Below are positions 53,093-63,429 of a stretch of DNA of 64,000 bases, in pieces. The stretch comes from Candidatus Cloacimonadota bacterium. Lineage in GTDB: Bacteria; Muiribacteriota; UBA6191. How positions within the stretch are numbered: position 1 is the first letter of the stretch; the number at the start of each line of letters is the position of its first letter. The translations under genes and the position numbers were made by a program. The notes under the pieces were generated by a model. That model was not told the DNA's origin and made no database searches. It saw only the letters and a program-made list of their open reading frames with translations. The stretch covers positions 186,001-250,000 of the forward strand of contig JAGSHD010000002.1 in assembly GCA_023954715.1 (NCBI GenBank). Direction: 5' to 3'.

Positions 53093-54096
53093 TATTTCCC
53101 CCACCGTGAGCCACCGCTTGAAGATCTAGATGAAAACCAACCTCTAGAACTTTTTGAACTTCTTGAACTCTTTGCTGCCCTAGAACTTGATCTACCAAAG
53201 CCACTTGATTTACTTGCTGATCTAGAGGACTTTCCGAATCCTCCACTTCTTGATTTAGATCGAACATTACTCGCAGACGAAAATGATTTTTTTGACGCCA
53301 TTTTCGAACTTTTTGATCTAGACGGTAATTTACCAGAGTTTGTTCGTAACCTTCCGTAAGAAGTAGAACCACTAGTATATCGAGTTACTTGGGAGGCTCT
53401 GCCTCCTCGAACATAACCCAATGAATAAGGACGATAGTATCCTCCGTACCAAGAGTAATATCTTGGACCATACCACATTGGTCGAAAAAACATGTCTCTT
53501 ACAATCATGTATGTTAACAAGTTACTTCGATAATTATGATGGTAGTTATGACTATCAGAATAAAAAGCATTTGATGGACGAGCTTCCATTTTCATTCCAT
53601 TAACTTTACCACCTGACACCTCTGGTACAGCAGTCAGTGCTACTAGCTCCACAGCCTTGTTTTTAGCGATATCTTCCCATGCTGCTCCATCAGAAAAAGG
53701 TGGATATTTTTTCACATCATTTGGATCTGGAACCCGAATGGAAAAAGTCATTTGCTCATTGTCACCTTCTGGTACTACCAGAATCGGATCCGCTGTTTCG
53801 TCACCATTTAAATCTACAGTGGAGATTTCTCTAATTTTTTGTGAAAAAAGTTTTACTACAGCACTTTGTAACTCATTTCCCTTTTTTTTCTGCTGTGCCA
53901 CTTCTTTGTAGCATTCAGACAGCATACTCGGTAATAAAGAAGCATCTAAATCTTTTTTAAGATCTACTTCTCCGAACTCATTTAAAACTCCCGATACACC
54001 AACTCCCACGTTTCCACTATTATATCTATCTGATCCACATCCATTCATGAAGATTAGTGATACAATAATAAAAATTAAGCTAATAGCTTTCATCAT
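53092..54096 (-). CDS. lipoprotein with Ser/Arg/Gly-rich C-terminal tail
   Basis: 334 residues (333 if the second ATG, 54093, is used). The lipoprotein signal is MMKAISLIFIIVSLIFMNGC (Cys20). A helical/charged segment (about 40-100) has LSECYKEVAQQKKKGNELQ, then a compact domain with DPILVVPEGDNEQMTFSIR. A Tyr/Trp-rich stretch (FFRPMWYGPRYYSWYGGYY) precedes a long low-complexity tail (about 240-334), a run of Ser, Arg, Lys and Gly such as FGKSSRSASKSSGFGRSSS. The basic Ser-rich tail could bind peptidoglycan, LPS or the adjoining DUF350 protein. It is translationally coupled to that gene. Function unknown. Confidence 0.72.
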   Translation of the reverse strand: MMKAISLIFIIVSLIFMNGCGSDRYNSGNVGVGVSGVLNEFGEVDLKKDLDASLLPSMLSECYKEVAQQKKKGNELQSAVVKLFSQKIREISTVDLNGDETADPILVVPEGDNEQMTFSIRVPDPNDVKKYPPFSDGAAWEDIAKNKAVELVALTAVPEVSGGKVNGMKMEARPSNAFYSDSHNYHHNYRSNLLTYMIVRDMFFRPMWYGPRYYSWYGGYYRPYSLGYVRGGRASQVTRYTSGSTSYGRLRTNSGKLPSRSKSSKMASKKSFSSASNVRSKSRSGGFGKSSRSASKSSGFGRSSSRAAKSSRSSKSSRGWFSSRSSSGGSRWGK

Positions 54097-54465
54097 TTAC
54101 GCCCGCCTTGTCATAATTTATAAGCTTTTTGTGTTTTTTTTAAGAGAAGTGAACTTTCTCTCAAGCCAATAATAGACCATTTTATAAATAAGTTTTGCTC
54201 TCTAGGTCGTCTAAAATAAACACAATTTACTATGCATTCTACTTAAAATTTTATGAAATCTCTATGTTTTTCACAATAAATAACATTAATAGAAGAAATC
54301 ACAATTTATTACCATAGCTTTAGAAGTAGTTTTTTACTGCATTTTAAGGTTCTTAATATTGCTTTGTTATTTTTATTAATGATAGAATAAATTATAATAC
54401 AAACTCAGTGAAAATTAAGCTTATATTTACTTTTTGCGTTAAAAACAAATCAATTTGGAGAACCA
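54097..54465. other. non-coding region between divergent genes
   Basis: A 369-bp, very AT-rich divergent spacer. TATAAT lies near 54392-54397 on plus, without a good -35; it could serve the kinase operon. No hairpin or RNA gene is visible. Confidence 0.45.
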
Positions 54466-55569
54466 ATGGTTCAATTACCTAAACTCTTAATCATTGATGA
54501 TGAACCCAATAATATCTCCCTATTGGTTGGCTCGTTAGATGAAGATTATGATATTTACTGCTCCACAAATGGGTTCGACGCCATAAAGATCATAGAAACT
54601 CAAGATTTTGATTTGATTCTTTTAGATATTGTTATGCCTGAAATTTCAGGGTATGAAGTCTGTAAAAAAATCAAAACCATGCCTGATAAAAAATCTATAC
54701 CCATAATATTTGTTTCAGCTAGAACTTCTGAGTTAGATCAGCAAAAAGGCTTCAATTGCGGCGCCATAGATTATATTATGAAACCCTACTCTATACCTAT
54801 TATTAAAGCTCGTATTGCCACTCACATTAAACTAAAACAAACCTATGAAAAAATTGATACGATCAGTAAAAAAAGAAGCGAGTTGTTACATATGTTGTGC
54901 CATGATCTTGCTAACCATTTCAGTACCATAGCAAACGGTTTAGAGCTCATGAACAGCGATCCTAATCTAATATCAGATTGTCTACCTTTTGTAAATATGG
55001 CAAATATACGAGGTTTGGAGTTAATTAATACCATCAAAGACATGGAAGCTGTTGAAGAAAAAAGTTTACAAATAACTCCCGTAGATTTAGTCGAAGCTAT
55101 CCATGAATCTTTAGAAGTTTTAAAACACTTATATAATGATAAAAATATTACTATCCATTTAGACCTTGAGGATAACCTATGGCTTCAAGCAGAAAAAGTA
55201 ACCTTAATCAACTCAGTAATCAATAACCTCATTAGCAATGCTATAAAGTTTTCTTACCCAGACTCAACGATTCTTGTGAAGGCTTGGAGTAAATATAAAC
55301 AAGTGGTTTTGGAGGTCTCTGACACCGGTATTGGTATGAGTACAACTTTACAAAACCAACTTTTTGATATCAGTAAAAAAACTTCTCGAACAGGTACAGC
55401 AGGTGAAAAAGGCACAGGTTTCGGAATGTCATTGATCCAAAGACTTATGTCTAGCTATCAAGGAACCATAAAGATTTCATCCAAAGATATTCAGTCACAC
55501 CCTGAGTCACACGGGACTCAAATTGCCCTTATTTTCAACCAATCTAAATCCATTTCCCTAGCAATATGA
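54466..55569 (+). CDS. receiver-histidine kinase
   Basis: 367 residues; GGAG 5 nt upstream of the ATG. A receiver (1-125) with IDD11-12, acceptor D54 ([13 protein letters not shown]) and KP at 107-108 is followed by a short coiled linker. A HisKA-like helix has H146 ([13 protein letters not shown]), and a HATPase has [19 protein letters not shown] and GTGFGMSL. There is no membrane segment. Its stop overlaps the start of the large hybrid kinase by 4 nt (ATGA), so they are made together, probably as a phosphorelay: receiver-HK plus a hybrid kinase with Hpt. Similar order (receiver, HisKA, ATPase) to the hybrid kinase at 24551-26059, but without the pseudo-receiver. Confidence 0.9.
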   Translation: MVQLPKLLIIDDEPNNISLLVGSLDEDYDIYCSTNGFDAIKIIETQDFDLILLDIVMPEISGYEVCKKIKTMPDKKSIPIIFVSARTSELDQQKGFNCGAIDYIMKPYSIPIIKARIATHIKLKQTYEKIDTISKKRSELLHMLCHDLANHFSTIANGLELMNSDPNLISDCLPFVNMANIRGLELINTIKDMEAVEEKSLQITPVDLVEAIHESLEVLKHLYNDKNITIHLDLEDNLWLQAEKVTLINSVINNLISNAIKFSYPDSTILVKAWSKYKQVVLEVSDTGIGMSTTLQNQLFDISKKTSRTGTAGEKGTGFGMSLIQRLMSSYQGTIKISSKDIQSHPESHGTQIALIFNQSKSISLAI

Positions 55570-58500
55570 AATCATCATTAAAAAACAACGACTTAAGTTT
55601 TCAAGACCTATTTATCCATGAAAATGAACAACATTGTTTTTTCTATGAAGCCAAGTTTACACATAAGCGCATTTTTACTAAACTATCTTCTAACTTTAAA
55701 AAGTTCCTTCCAAAAAAACATCCGCTTTTAACTATACCATCTAACAAAAGTTTAGATGATTATATACAGGAAAAGGATCGACAGGTTTTAAATAAGACCT
55801 TTGCAGGTAATAAAAAGGACCGTCACTTTAGTCTTGAGTATACTGTTTATTTTAAAACGTCAATCAAACATATCAAAGAACGTGGAAGCGTAAAAATAGT
55901 TAATAACGAAATCATCATTAGCTCTATGATTTTTGACATAACTAGTGATCATCAAGCTTTTGAAACCCTTAAATCCGAACATAAAAAGTATAAACGTATC
56001 TTTGAAAGCATACAAGACGGCTATATTGTTTTAGACCTCAATGGTGACATCAAAGAGAGTAATAATAAAACCATTAGTCTACTTGGTTACAATAGTCACG
56101 AAGATCTTTCAAAAACCAACTTTTTTAGTGATGTCATATCGGATAAAAGCCAGCAAAAGCAATTTAAAAAAGTAATTGAAACTAGCCATGAAGTATATGA
56201 GATTGAACTAGAACTCAAAAGAGAAAACGGCTCTCCAGTTTATACTTTATGCAGCTTACATTATATCTATGGGGATTTTCTTACTCCATTAGCTATTGAG
56301 GGCTTTATTCGTGACATTAGTTTACAAAAGCTACAAGAGATTCGTAAAAATTTAGTTGCCAATGGAGATAATTTATTAACAAATATCTCAGCTCAATTTC
56401 TAAATAAAGGCTTTTCTGATGGAATTGTCTTTGGCCTGAGCAACTTAGGGAAGTTTTTAGAAGTTGGCTTTTTAAGTTTTGCTCATCTCAATTTAGAGTC
56501 ACAAAAACTTGAAGTATTATATGAATGGCAACTTTACCAAGGAGTTTGCTCAGAACAAAGTCAATTTATTCAAGAAAGTTTAGACAAAAACCCTCTAATA
56601 TCAGAGCAAGTTTTACAAGGAAAGAACTTATTTCTTACAGATCTTAACAACCATATCTCAAGTCCTGCTATACGATCCCTTTTAAAGTCAGAGTGCAAAT
56701 CAATTGCTGTTATTCCTGCAAAAGCAGAGGACAAAGTTAAAGGCATTTTAATTGCAACCCACAGCAATCCCTATCATCTATTTTCTGCAGAAGAGTCTAG
56801 GATTCTTAGAACATTCTGTGAATATGCTACCAACAGTTTATCTCGAAGCGAAACAAGACAAGCCCTTATCCAAAGTCAAAATAGTTTAAAAGCTGCCAAA
56901 GAACTAGCTGAATCATCTACAAAGACCAAATCTCAGTTTTTAGCTAATATGAGTCACGAAATTCGAACCCCTATCAATGGTATTATTGGCTTTACAGAGC
57001 TTCTTCTTACATCAAACCTAGATAGCAAACAAAAACTATTTTTAGAAAAAATAGGAGAGAGCTCTAAAAGCCTCCTAAAAATCATTAATGATATTTTAGA
57101 CTTATCTAAAATTGAAGCAGATAAGCTAGAGTTACAATATGTAGAGTTTTCATTGTATGATGATGTACTAAACCCCATTAATGACCTACTATCTCACTTA
57201 ATACGAAGTAAAAATTTATATCTTTTTATTATTGTAGATAAAGATTGCCCCAACTTCTTTCTTGGAGATCCTCATCGTTTAAAGCAGATTTTCTTAAATC
57301 TTGTCGGAAATGCTATTAAATTTACCCATAATGGCGGGATTTCCGTATACATATCTTATCAAAAGACTCCCAATAGCGCATCTTTACTCAAAGCCAAAGT
57401 AGTAGATACAGGCATTGGGATCGCCAAAGAAAATGTTCAAAAACTGTTTCAATCTTTTACACAAGCTGATAGTTCAATCACTCGACATTATGGAGGGACT
57501 GGGCTTGGATTAAAAATTACAAAACAACTTTTACTATTAATGGATGGAGATGTATCCGTTACAAGCCAATTAAATAAGGGGACCTGTTTTAACTTCCATT
57601 GCGAACTCTTAGAAAACTCAGAGTTAAACCAACAACCTTTTTATGATAACAAAGACCTTAATATCGCAATTATTGGAAATTTTTCTCCATATAAAACGCA
57701 ACTTGAAACCCAATTTGAACAACTTGGTTTTAGCCCTATGATCTACCAAGAGATTCAGCATATTGGTGACAACGATTGTGACTTAATTTTTGTATTAGAT
57801 CAAAAGTCTCCTGAGCTAAATCAAAGAATATTAGACGACATACACTTTATTGAAAAACTTTCGACTCTACCTTTATACTTATTTACTGACAATGAGCTTT
57901 TTACTAAACAAGCCCAAAATCTTTCAAAATGTTTTGACAGTGTCATTACTTTTCCATTAAAGCAAGATCTACTGTTTCAAACTATTATACAGCATAGCCA
58001 AGACCAGCCTGTCACGCAAGATAAACAGCCTGCTAAAAGTTCGGATCTGCTACTACCCAACTTAGAAAAGTATAAAATTTTAGTCATTGAGGATAATCGA
58101 ATCAATCAGTTATTGATCGAAGAGCTTCTTTTCAAAACAGGGGCTGAAGTTGTTATGGCAGATGATGGTCAACAAGGAACCACATTAGTTCTAAACAACC
58201 CGCCTGATCATTTTGATCTGATTTTTATGGATCTTCATATGCCAAATTTAGATGGCGTATCAGCTAGTAAGTTAATTCGTGAAAATGATGGTTTTAAGGA
58301 AATACCTATTATTGCTATTACTGCAAATGTCATGCAGGGAGATAAAAGTGAATGCTTAGAAGCTGGAATGAATGATTATATAAGTAAACCCATACAAGCA
58401 CCACTGTTTTATGAAGTTCTAAACAAGTGGCTCAGTCCACTCAAATTTATCGATCAAAATGGTCAAACTCTAGCATCCTTTTCTAAATCAAATTTTGACA

Positions 58501-59093
58501 TTCTAGATGTATCTAAAGCATTGAGTAGACTCTGTAATAACCTTCCCTTGTATATAAAGCTTGCTAATAATTTCTACGAAGACTACCACAATATTTTCGA
58601 AACGCTCATCTCTTTATATGAACAAAGAGATTTCGAACATTTTTTAAGAAAAGTACATACTTTAAAGGGATTAAGTGGAAACCTTGGGGCTTTTCGATTA
58701 CAGACTCATTTAGAAGACATTGAAACTCATTATCATAAGCAAAAACTTTCTAAGCTTTCTGATTGTTTGTCTCAATTAAAAGATATCATTTCTTTAGTTT
58801 TAGGCGATTGTCAAAAGTTGATTGATCAGCAAGAAGACAAAGAACAACAGCATCCATTCATTAACTCCTGTGACCTATATGAAAAACTTCTTGAGATTAA
58901 TGATTTAGTTAAAACACACAGTTTTCAAACTGTTTTACAATATGAAAAAATACATGACTCATTTACAAACACACCATATGCTCTTGAAGCCACTAAACTT
59001 AAAAATTTATTATCCAATTTTCAATTTGTGAAGGCTCAAAATATTATTTCCAGCCTTTTACCGAGAGTAAAAGCTGATTACACAAACACATAG
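55566..59093 (+). CDS. large hybrid sensor histidine kinase (PAS-GAF-HisKA-HATPase-REC-Hpt)
   Basis: 1175 residues. An N-terminal PAS-like region (about 10-120) precedes a clear PAS domain (about 130-255; [19 protein letters not shown]). A GAF-like domain (about 270-425) and a coiled linker follow. HisKA has H464 ([13 protein letters not shown]), and the HATPase has [17 protein letters not shown] and GTGLGLKI. A degenerate receiver follows ([17 protein letters not shown], acidic pair lost), then a true receiver with D889 ([13 protein letters not shown]) and KP. A C-terminal Hpt carries H1031 ([14 protein letters not shown]). There is no membrane segment, so PAS/GAF sense a cytoplasmic cue. 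It is a complete four-step phosphorelay in one chain; the final response regulator is not in view. It overlaps the upstream kinase by 4 nt. Confidence 0.92.
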   Translation: MKSSLKNNDLSFQDLFIHENEQHCFFYEAKFTHKRIFTKLSSNFKKFLPKKHPLLTIPSNKSLDDYIQEKDRQVLNKTFAGNKKDRHFSLEYTVYFKTSIKHIKERGSVKIVNNEIIISSMIFDITSDHQAFETLKSEHKKYKRIFESIQDGYIVLDLNGDIKESNNKTISLLGYNSHEDLSKTNFFSDVISDKSQQKQFKKVIETSHEVYEIELELKRENGSPVYTLCSLHYIYGDFLTPLAIEGFIRDISLQKLQEIRKNLVANGDNLLTNISAQFLNKGFSDGIVFGLSNLGKFLEVGFLSFAHLNLESQKLEVLYEWQLYQGVCSEQSQFIQESLDKNPLISEQVLQGKNLFLTDLNNHISSPAIRSLLKSECKSIAVIPAKAEDKVKGILIATHSNPYHLFSAEESRILRTFCEYATNSLSRSETRQALIQSQNSLKAAKELAESSTKTKSQFLANMSHEIRTPINGIIGFTELLLTSNLDSKQKLFLEKIGESSKSLLKIINDILDLSKIEADKLELQYVEFSLYDDVLNPINDLLSHLIRSKNLYLFIIVDKDCPNFFLGDPHRLKQIFLNLVGNAIKFTHNGGISVYISYQKTPNSASLLKAKVVDTGIGIAKENVQKLFQSFTQADSSITRHYGGTGLGLKITKQLLLLMDGDVSVTSQLNKGTCFNFHCELLENSELNQQPFYDNKDLNIAIIGNFSPYKTQLETQFEQLGFSPMIYQEIQHIGDNDCDLIFVLDQKSPELNQRILDDIHFIEKLSTLPLYLFTDNELFTKQAQNLSKCFDSVITFPLKQDLLFQTIIQHSQDQPVTQDKQPAKSSDLLLPNLEKYKILVIEDNRINQLLIEELLFKTGAEVVMADDGQQGTTLVLNNPPDHFDLIFMDLHMPNLDGVSASKLIRENDGFKEIPIIAITANVMQGDKSECLEAGMNDYISKPIQAPLFYEVLNKWLSPLKFIDQNGQTLASFSKSNFDILDVSKALSRLCNNLPLYIKLANNFYEDYHNIFETLISLYEQRDFEHFLRKVHTLKGLSGNLGAFRLQTHLEDIETHYHKQKLSKLSDCLSQLKDIISLVLGDCQKLIDQQEDKEQQHPFINSCDLYEKLLEINDLVKTHSFQTVLQYEKIHDSFTNTPYALEATKLKNLLSNFQFVKAQNIISSLLPRVKADYTNT

Positions 59094-59104
59094 GAGTACT
59101 TTTT

Positions 59105-60856
59105 ATGCCTTATATACTACTATTTTGGACTTCAGTTTTACTCATTCTGTTTGGTCACATCAAAAATGAAGATTTACGTTCAATCAACAACATCAGGCAA
59201 GCAAAAATTATATCCTTAAACCCTCCTAAACTGATTCAGGCAAAGCATCCTTTCAATTTGAGTTTTCAATGGAAGGCCCCTCTTAACTTACATAAATTTA
59301 ATGTTATTTTAAGTAGTGAACAATTTTCTCAATTACACTTGGGCAAAAACTTTCGCTTCATAAACAATAAAAGCTGTTTTATACAAAGTGGCTTCACTAG
59401 AAACAAATCTTTATCAAGAACCTCTCAAAAATTTGAATTCATCAAAAGTCCAGATTGCACCTTAAAAGCTGGCACTCTCATTTATTCGTCTCATGCCCCA
59501 AGTAGTGCTTTTGAATACCCCTTAACTTTTCAGTTTTTTGACCAAGAAGATAAGCTCATAAACACCACAGTTTTTCAATTAAAAGTCGCTCCTTTAGATG
59601 ATGTTTTTTTAAACTGCCAAATGATAAGAAACAAAAAGGTATCAGTACATTGTAGTGGCTTAGACCGATTCGGAAATGCAACAAACGACAATTTGCTGGT
59701 TAAGGGCACATTAGATTACTCTGATCAAACAATAGATCAAGTCATAAATAAACCGAGCTCATTTATAGTGAAAAACCCCAAAGACTTTATGCGTTTTCAT
59801 TATCATTATAAAGGTAAAGACTATACTTCTAACGCCCTTGTTCCTGAAAACTTTCCCATCTATTTCGGAGATCTGCATACTCACAGCTTCTACTCTGATG
59901 CAAGGATACCAATTAGTCCCGCTAAGCTATTTGACTATGCCAAAAATGTATCTGCGTTAGACTTTATGGCTATTACTGACCATGCAGAAGGTGTTTTTGG
60001 AGAGCCCCTAAGTACATCTCAATGGCAAAAAACTATTCAACAAGTGAAGAGTTTCAACCAAAATAATGTTTTTTCGGCCTTTTTAGGGTTCGAATGGACA
60101 TCTACCTTTTTAAACCCTAGTAGTCCCTGGGGACATAGAACCATAATTTACCCTAATTATGATGGACTTCCCTATCGATCTGATTTAGCAATGTATTCCT
60201 CTCCAAAAACGCTATATAAATTTACAGGAGATGTATTTTCATATCCACACCATAGTATGGTCTCATGGGGTAGTTACGACTTTAAAATGGGATTACAAAA
60301 GTCCGAACGAGCCTTTGAAGTCTTTTCTAGCCATGGTAGCAGTGAAGACATGCATACTCATATTACGCCAAACTCTCCTTCTGGTTCTTTGCATAAGGCC
60401 ATACAAAACACCTCAGCAGACTTTTCAATATTAGCGGCGTCTGATACTCATGCCGGACATCCAGGTTTAAATAATTGGCATAAAAAGATTCATCCTTCAA
60501 TGTTAGATGGAGGTGGTCTTTGTGCTGTCTTTGCTAAAGAAAATACAAAAAAATATATCTACCAAAGTCTCATGGAAAGGCGATTTTACGGAACTTCTGG
60601 CTCTCGTATATTATTGATTCCAAAAGATCAAAACCAACCCTTTCCTCTGACTGTTTATGGCTCTAGTAATCTACATCACTTAAAAGTCATCTCCTTTGAT
60701 CCTAGTGGTCACAAAAGCTTTCAAACTATCCCCTTAGAAGGACTAAAATCAACAATTACTGAACAAGAAGTAAACTTAAAAAACAGCAAAAAGTTTTATC
60801 TACAAATTAAACAAAAAAATGATGAAATGGCTTGGATCGGTCCCTATAAAAACTAA
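59105..60856 (+). CDS. DUF3604-type PHP-like protein
   Basis: 583 residues; the N-terminus has a hydrophobic segment (YILLFWTSVLLILFGHI) that may act as a signal or anchor. After a beta-rich region, the catalytic-like part begins near residue 255 with YFGDLHTHSFYSDARIP, then FMAITDHAEG, FLGFEWTS, SYPHHSMVSWG and ILAASDTHAGHPG, the metal-ligand set of the PHP-like DUF3604 family. These are thought to be metal-dependent hydrolases, but the substrate is not known. It lies 11 nt after the hybrid kinase, so it is the third gene of the operon. A link to signalling is suggested only by this position. Confidence 0.82.
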   Translation: MPYILLFWTSVLLILFGHIKNEDLRSINNIRQAKIISLNPPKLIQAKHPFNLSFQWKAPLNLHKFNVILSSEQFSQLHLGKNFRFINNKSCFIQSGFTRNKSLSRTSQKFEFIKSPDCTLKAGTLIYSSHAPSSAFEYPLTFQFFDQEDKLINTTVFQLKVAPLDDVFLNCQMIRNKKVSVHCSGLDRFGNATNDNLLVKGTLDYSDQTIDQVINKPSSFIVKNPKDFMRFHYHYKGKDYTSNALVPENFPIYFGDLHTHSFYSDARIPISPAKLFDYAKNVSALDFMAITDHAEGVFGEPLSTSQWQKTIQQVKSFNQNNVFSAFLGFEWTSTFLNPSSPWGHRTIIYPNYDGLPYRSDLAMYSSPKTLYKFTGDVFSYPHHSMVSWGSYDFKMGLQKSERAFEVFSSHGSSEDMHTHITPNSPSGSLHKAIQNTSADFSILAASDTHAGHPGLNNWHKKIHPSMLDGGGLCAVFAKENTKKYIYQSLMERRFYGTSGSRILLIPKDQNQPFPLTVYGSSNLHHLKVISFDPSGHKSFQTIPLEGLKSTITEQEVNLKNSKKFYLQIKQKNDEMAWIGPYKN

Positions 60857-60882
60857 GGTACAAAAATTAATTGTAACCTTTT
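60855..60882 (+). terminator. weak terminator-like hairpin
   Basis: AAGGTACAA and TTGTAACCTT (one bulged base, 7-nt loop) then TTT, just after the DUF3604 stop. It may lower but not abolish read-through to the DUF1800 gene 93 nt on. Confidence 0.35.
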
Positions 60883-60949
60883 AATAGATTCAATCATCTA
60901 AAAAACTAAACAAACTTTAAGTACCTGTAAAACAAAAGTTGAGGCTATT

Positions 60950-62272
60950 GTGAAAAAAATCCTTCTATTTCCATTAATTGTTCCCTATTCTTTTACACTC
61001 AGCGTGGAGGACTCCAGACATTTACTGTCACTTACGTCTATAGGATACACTTTTACAGAAATCCAAGAGCTCCTCCCATTAACAAAACAACAAGCAATTC
61101 AAAAAATATTTGCCAACAGTGCTGACAATTCAGCAACAGCAACCCCCTCTTATTTACAAAACTTACCTAGCTTCAAAGAGTTTAAAAAGCTTCCAAAAGA
61201 AAAAAAGAAAGAGCTACGTAAAAAAGGAAGAAAATTAGGAGTTCAATTGCAATCTGATTGGTATCGCCATTTAAGTGCATCAAAGGCTCAGTTAAGAGAA
61301 AAAATGATCCTATTTTGGCATAATCATTTTGTATCTTCACTTCAAAAAGTTAAAAACCCTCGTTTAATGCTACAACAGCATAATCTTTTTAGAAAACACG
61401 CTTTAGGATCTTTCAAAGACTTTTTACACGATATAATTTATGACCCTGCTATGATCCACTACCTTGATACTCAAAGTAACCATAAAGGTAGAGCAAATGA
61501 AAACTTTGCAAGAGAGCTACTAGAGCTTTTTACCCTTGGTATAGGTAATTATACAGAAAAAGACATTAAAGAGATTGCTAAAGCATTTACTGGATATAAA
61601 GCCAATCATTATAATGGTAAATTTAGAATCAGTTACCCTCACCATGATCATTCCAAAAAAACTATATTTGGAGTCACCAAAAGATTTATGGGAGAAGATG
61701 TTGTGGAGCTTTTACTACAGCAAAAAGCCTTACCCCAATTTATAGTCTCAAAACTGAGTAAAGAGTTTATATCCAAAGATTTAGATGATCAGATAATCCA
61801 TCAGCTATCTAGTGATTTCGTGAAAAGTGAATTTGATATTTCAAAGTTGATTCAACAGATATTAAACTTAAATGAATTTTGGTCATTAGACAATCGAGGT
61901 GTAATCATTAAATCACCTGTAGAACTAATGATAACAACAGTTAGATACTTCAACCTAAACATAAAAGACCCCAAAATTTACGTTAAACTTGGTCGTCAAC
62001 TCAATCAAGTCTTACTCAATCCCCCTAACGTAAAAGGTTGGATCGGTGGAAACAACTGGATCAACTCCCACACCTATATCATCAGAAAAAACATCTCGAA
62101 TCGCTTGTCCAACGGGATGAAAAATATGATGAATATGATGAGCTCCAAAGAAACTCAAATTGATTTAAAGCATTTAATTGCTGATAAATACTCCAAGTAT
62201 TTTAAAAATGTTAAAAATGACAAGCAAAGACTCAAAAGAATTTTAAACAGTGACTATTTTCAATTGAAATAA
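60950..62272 (+). CDS. DUF1800 family exported protein
   Basis: 440 residues from GTG 60950; the N-terminus KKILLFPLIVPYSFTLS could be a weak signal. The family signature is clear: MILFWHNHFVSSLQKVKNP, then ANENFARELLELFTLGIGN, YTEKDIKEIAKAFTGYKAN, HDHSKKTIFGV and LLNPPNVKGWIGGNNWI. DUF1800 proteins are almost always coded next to a DUF1501 protein, as here (8 nt). The function of the pair is not known; they are secreted in many environmental bacteria. A Lys-rich segment (about 70-95) precedes the core. Confidence 0.9.
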   Translation: MKKILLFPLIVPYSFTLSVEDSRHLLSLTSIGYTFTEIQELLPLTKQQAIQKIFANSADNSATATPSYLQNLPSFKEFKKLPKEKKKELRKKGRKLGVQLQSDWYRHLSASKAQLREKMILFWHNHFVSSLQKVKNPRLMLQQHNLFRKHALGSFKDFLHDIIYDPAMIHYLDTQSNHKGRANENFARELLELFTLGIGNYTEKDIKEIAKAFTGYKANHYNGKFRISYPHHDHSKKTIFGVTKRFMGEDVVELLLQQKALPQFIVSKLSKEFISKDLDDQIIHQLSSDFVKSEFDISKLIQQILNLNEFWSLDNRGVIIKSPVELMITTVRYFNLNIKDPKIYVKLGRQLNQVLLNPPNVKGWIGGNNWINSHTYIIRKNISNRLSNGMKNMMNMMSSKETQIDLKHLIADKYSKYFKNVKNDKQRLKRILNSDYFQLK

Positions 62273-62280
62273 GGATGATC

Positions 62281-63429
62281 ATGGACAGACGACAATTTAT
62301 TTATAGCCTATTTTCAAGCATGGTTTTATCACAGTTAAACCCAACTTTCGCCTCTTCTGCAATAAATCCTAGTAAAACCTTAATTTTAATTGAGCTAAAA
62401 GGAGGAAACGATGGTTTAAATACCTTAGTCCCTTTTAATGATCCTTTATATTCAAAGCTTCGACCCAATCTTGGATTAAAACAAAACGAAATCATTCAAC
62501 TAAAACCAGAGCTCTTTTTACACAAGTCTCTTAGTCCTTGGAAACAGCTTTGGCTCGACCAAGATCTTGCTATCGTCCAAGGCTTAGGATATAAAAACCC
62601 TATTCGATCTCACTTCCGGTCTATTGATATATGGGATACAGCTTCTGATAGTGATGAGTATTTAAATCATGGGTGGCTTAATGATTGTCTAGCAATGAAA
62701 CGATCCACCTACGACTTTGAAGGACTAATTTTAGGTAGCTCTGATCCTGGCCCATTACAAGGAGGGGATATCAACTCTTTAGTAATTAAAAATCAAAAAC
62801 AATTCCTTAGAACTGCTAAAAGAGTAAAACAATCGAAACATCAAGCAAATAATCCATCATTAATGCACTTCGAGTCCATCAAACAAGACATACAGAGTTC
62901 GTATGAAATGATTCAAAAAAAACTGGACCCTAGCATTCAAGTGGATGGATTTCAAAAGGATAAACTCAGTCGTGCCTTAAAGTCCGCGGCTCAATATATT
63001 TTAAGTGGAGTAAATGTGCCAGTCATCAAGGTAACTTTAGGTGGCTTTGATACTCATTCCAACCAAAAAAACACTCATGCAAATCTATTAAGGCAACTTG
63101 GCAATGCTACATCTAACTTTGCTCGGATCATGAAAAAACATAATTTATGGGACCAAGTAGTATTGGCAACCTACTCCGAGTTTGGGAGAAGAGCTCAAGA
63201 AAATGGTAGTAAAGGTAGTGATCATGGTACCGCTAATACTCATTTTGTCATGGGAGGACAAGTGAAAGGCGGATTGTTTGGTGAAGCAGCTAAACTAGAT
63301 AACTTAGTAAACAATGATTTACAATACACTCAAGACTTTCGATCTTATGTAAAAACACTTGTTGAAAACACCCTTAAAACAGATGCTCCACAACGTCTTA
63401 AAAACTTTGAAAAAATGGCCTTCTTATAA
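62281..63429 (+). CDS. DUF1501 family exported protein (Tat-type signal)
   Basis: 382 residues. The start is placed at ATG 62281, with AAGGA 5 nt upstream; an ATG two codons earlier overlaps this SD. The N-terminus MDRRQFIYSLFSSMVLSQLN has the RR motif of a twin-arginine signal, so the protein is probably folded before export. Core family text: LILIELKGGNDGLNTLVPFN, GGFDTHSNQKNTHANLL, then a segment from SEFGRRAQENGSKGSDHGTA to FVMGGQVKGGLFGE. The fold is related to alkaline phosphatase/sulfatase proteins, with conserved Asp/His ligands in DTH and SDHG. It is cotranscribed with DUF1800. It overlaps the convergent kinase gene's stop by 6 nt. Confidence 0.9.
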   Translation: MDRRQFIYSLFSSMVLSQLNPTFASSAINPSKTLILIELKGGNDGLNTLVPFNDPLYSKLRPNLGLKQNEIIQLKPELFLHKSLSPWKQLWLDQDLAIVQGLGYKNPIRSHFRSIDIWDTASDSDEYLNHGWLNDCLAMKRSTYDFEGLILGSSDPGPLQGGDINSLVIKNQKQFLRTAKRVKQSKHQANNPSLMHFESIKQDIQSSYEMIQKKLDPSIQVDGFQKDKLSRALKSAAQYILSGVNVPVIKVTLGGFDTHSNQKNTHANLLRQLGNATSNFARIMKKHNLWDQVVLATYSEFGRRAQENGSKGSDHGTANTHFVMGGQVKGGLFGEAAKLDNLVNNDLQYTQDFRSYVKTLVENTLKTDAPQRLKNFEKMAFL

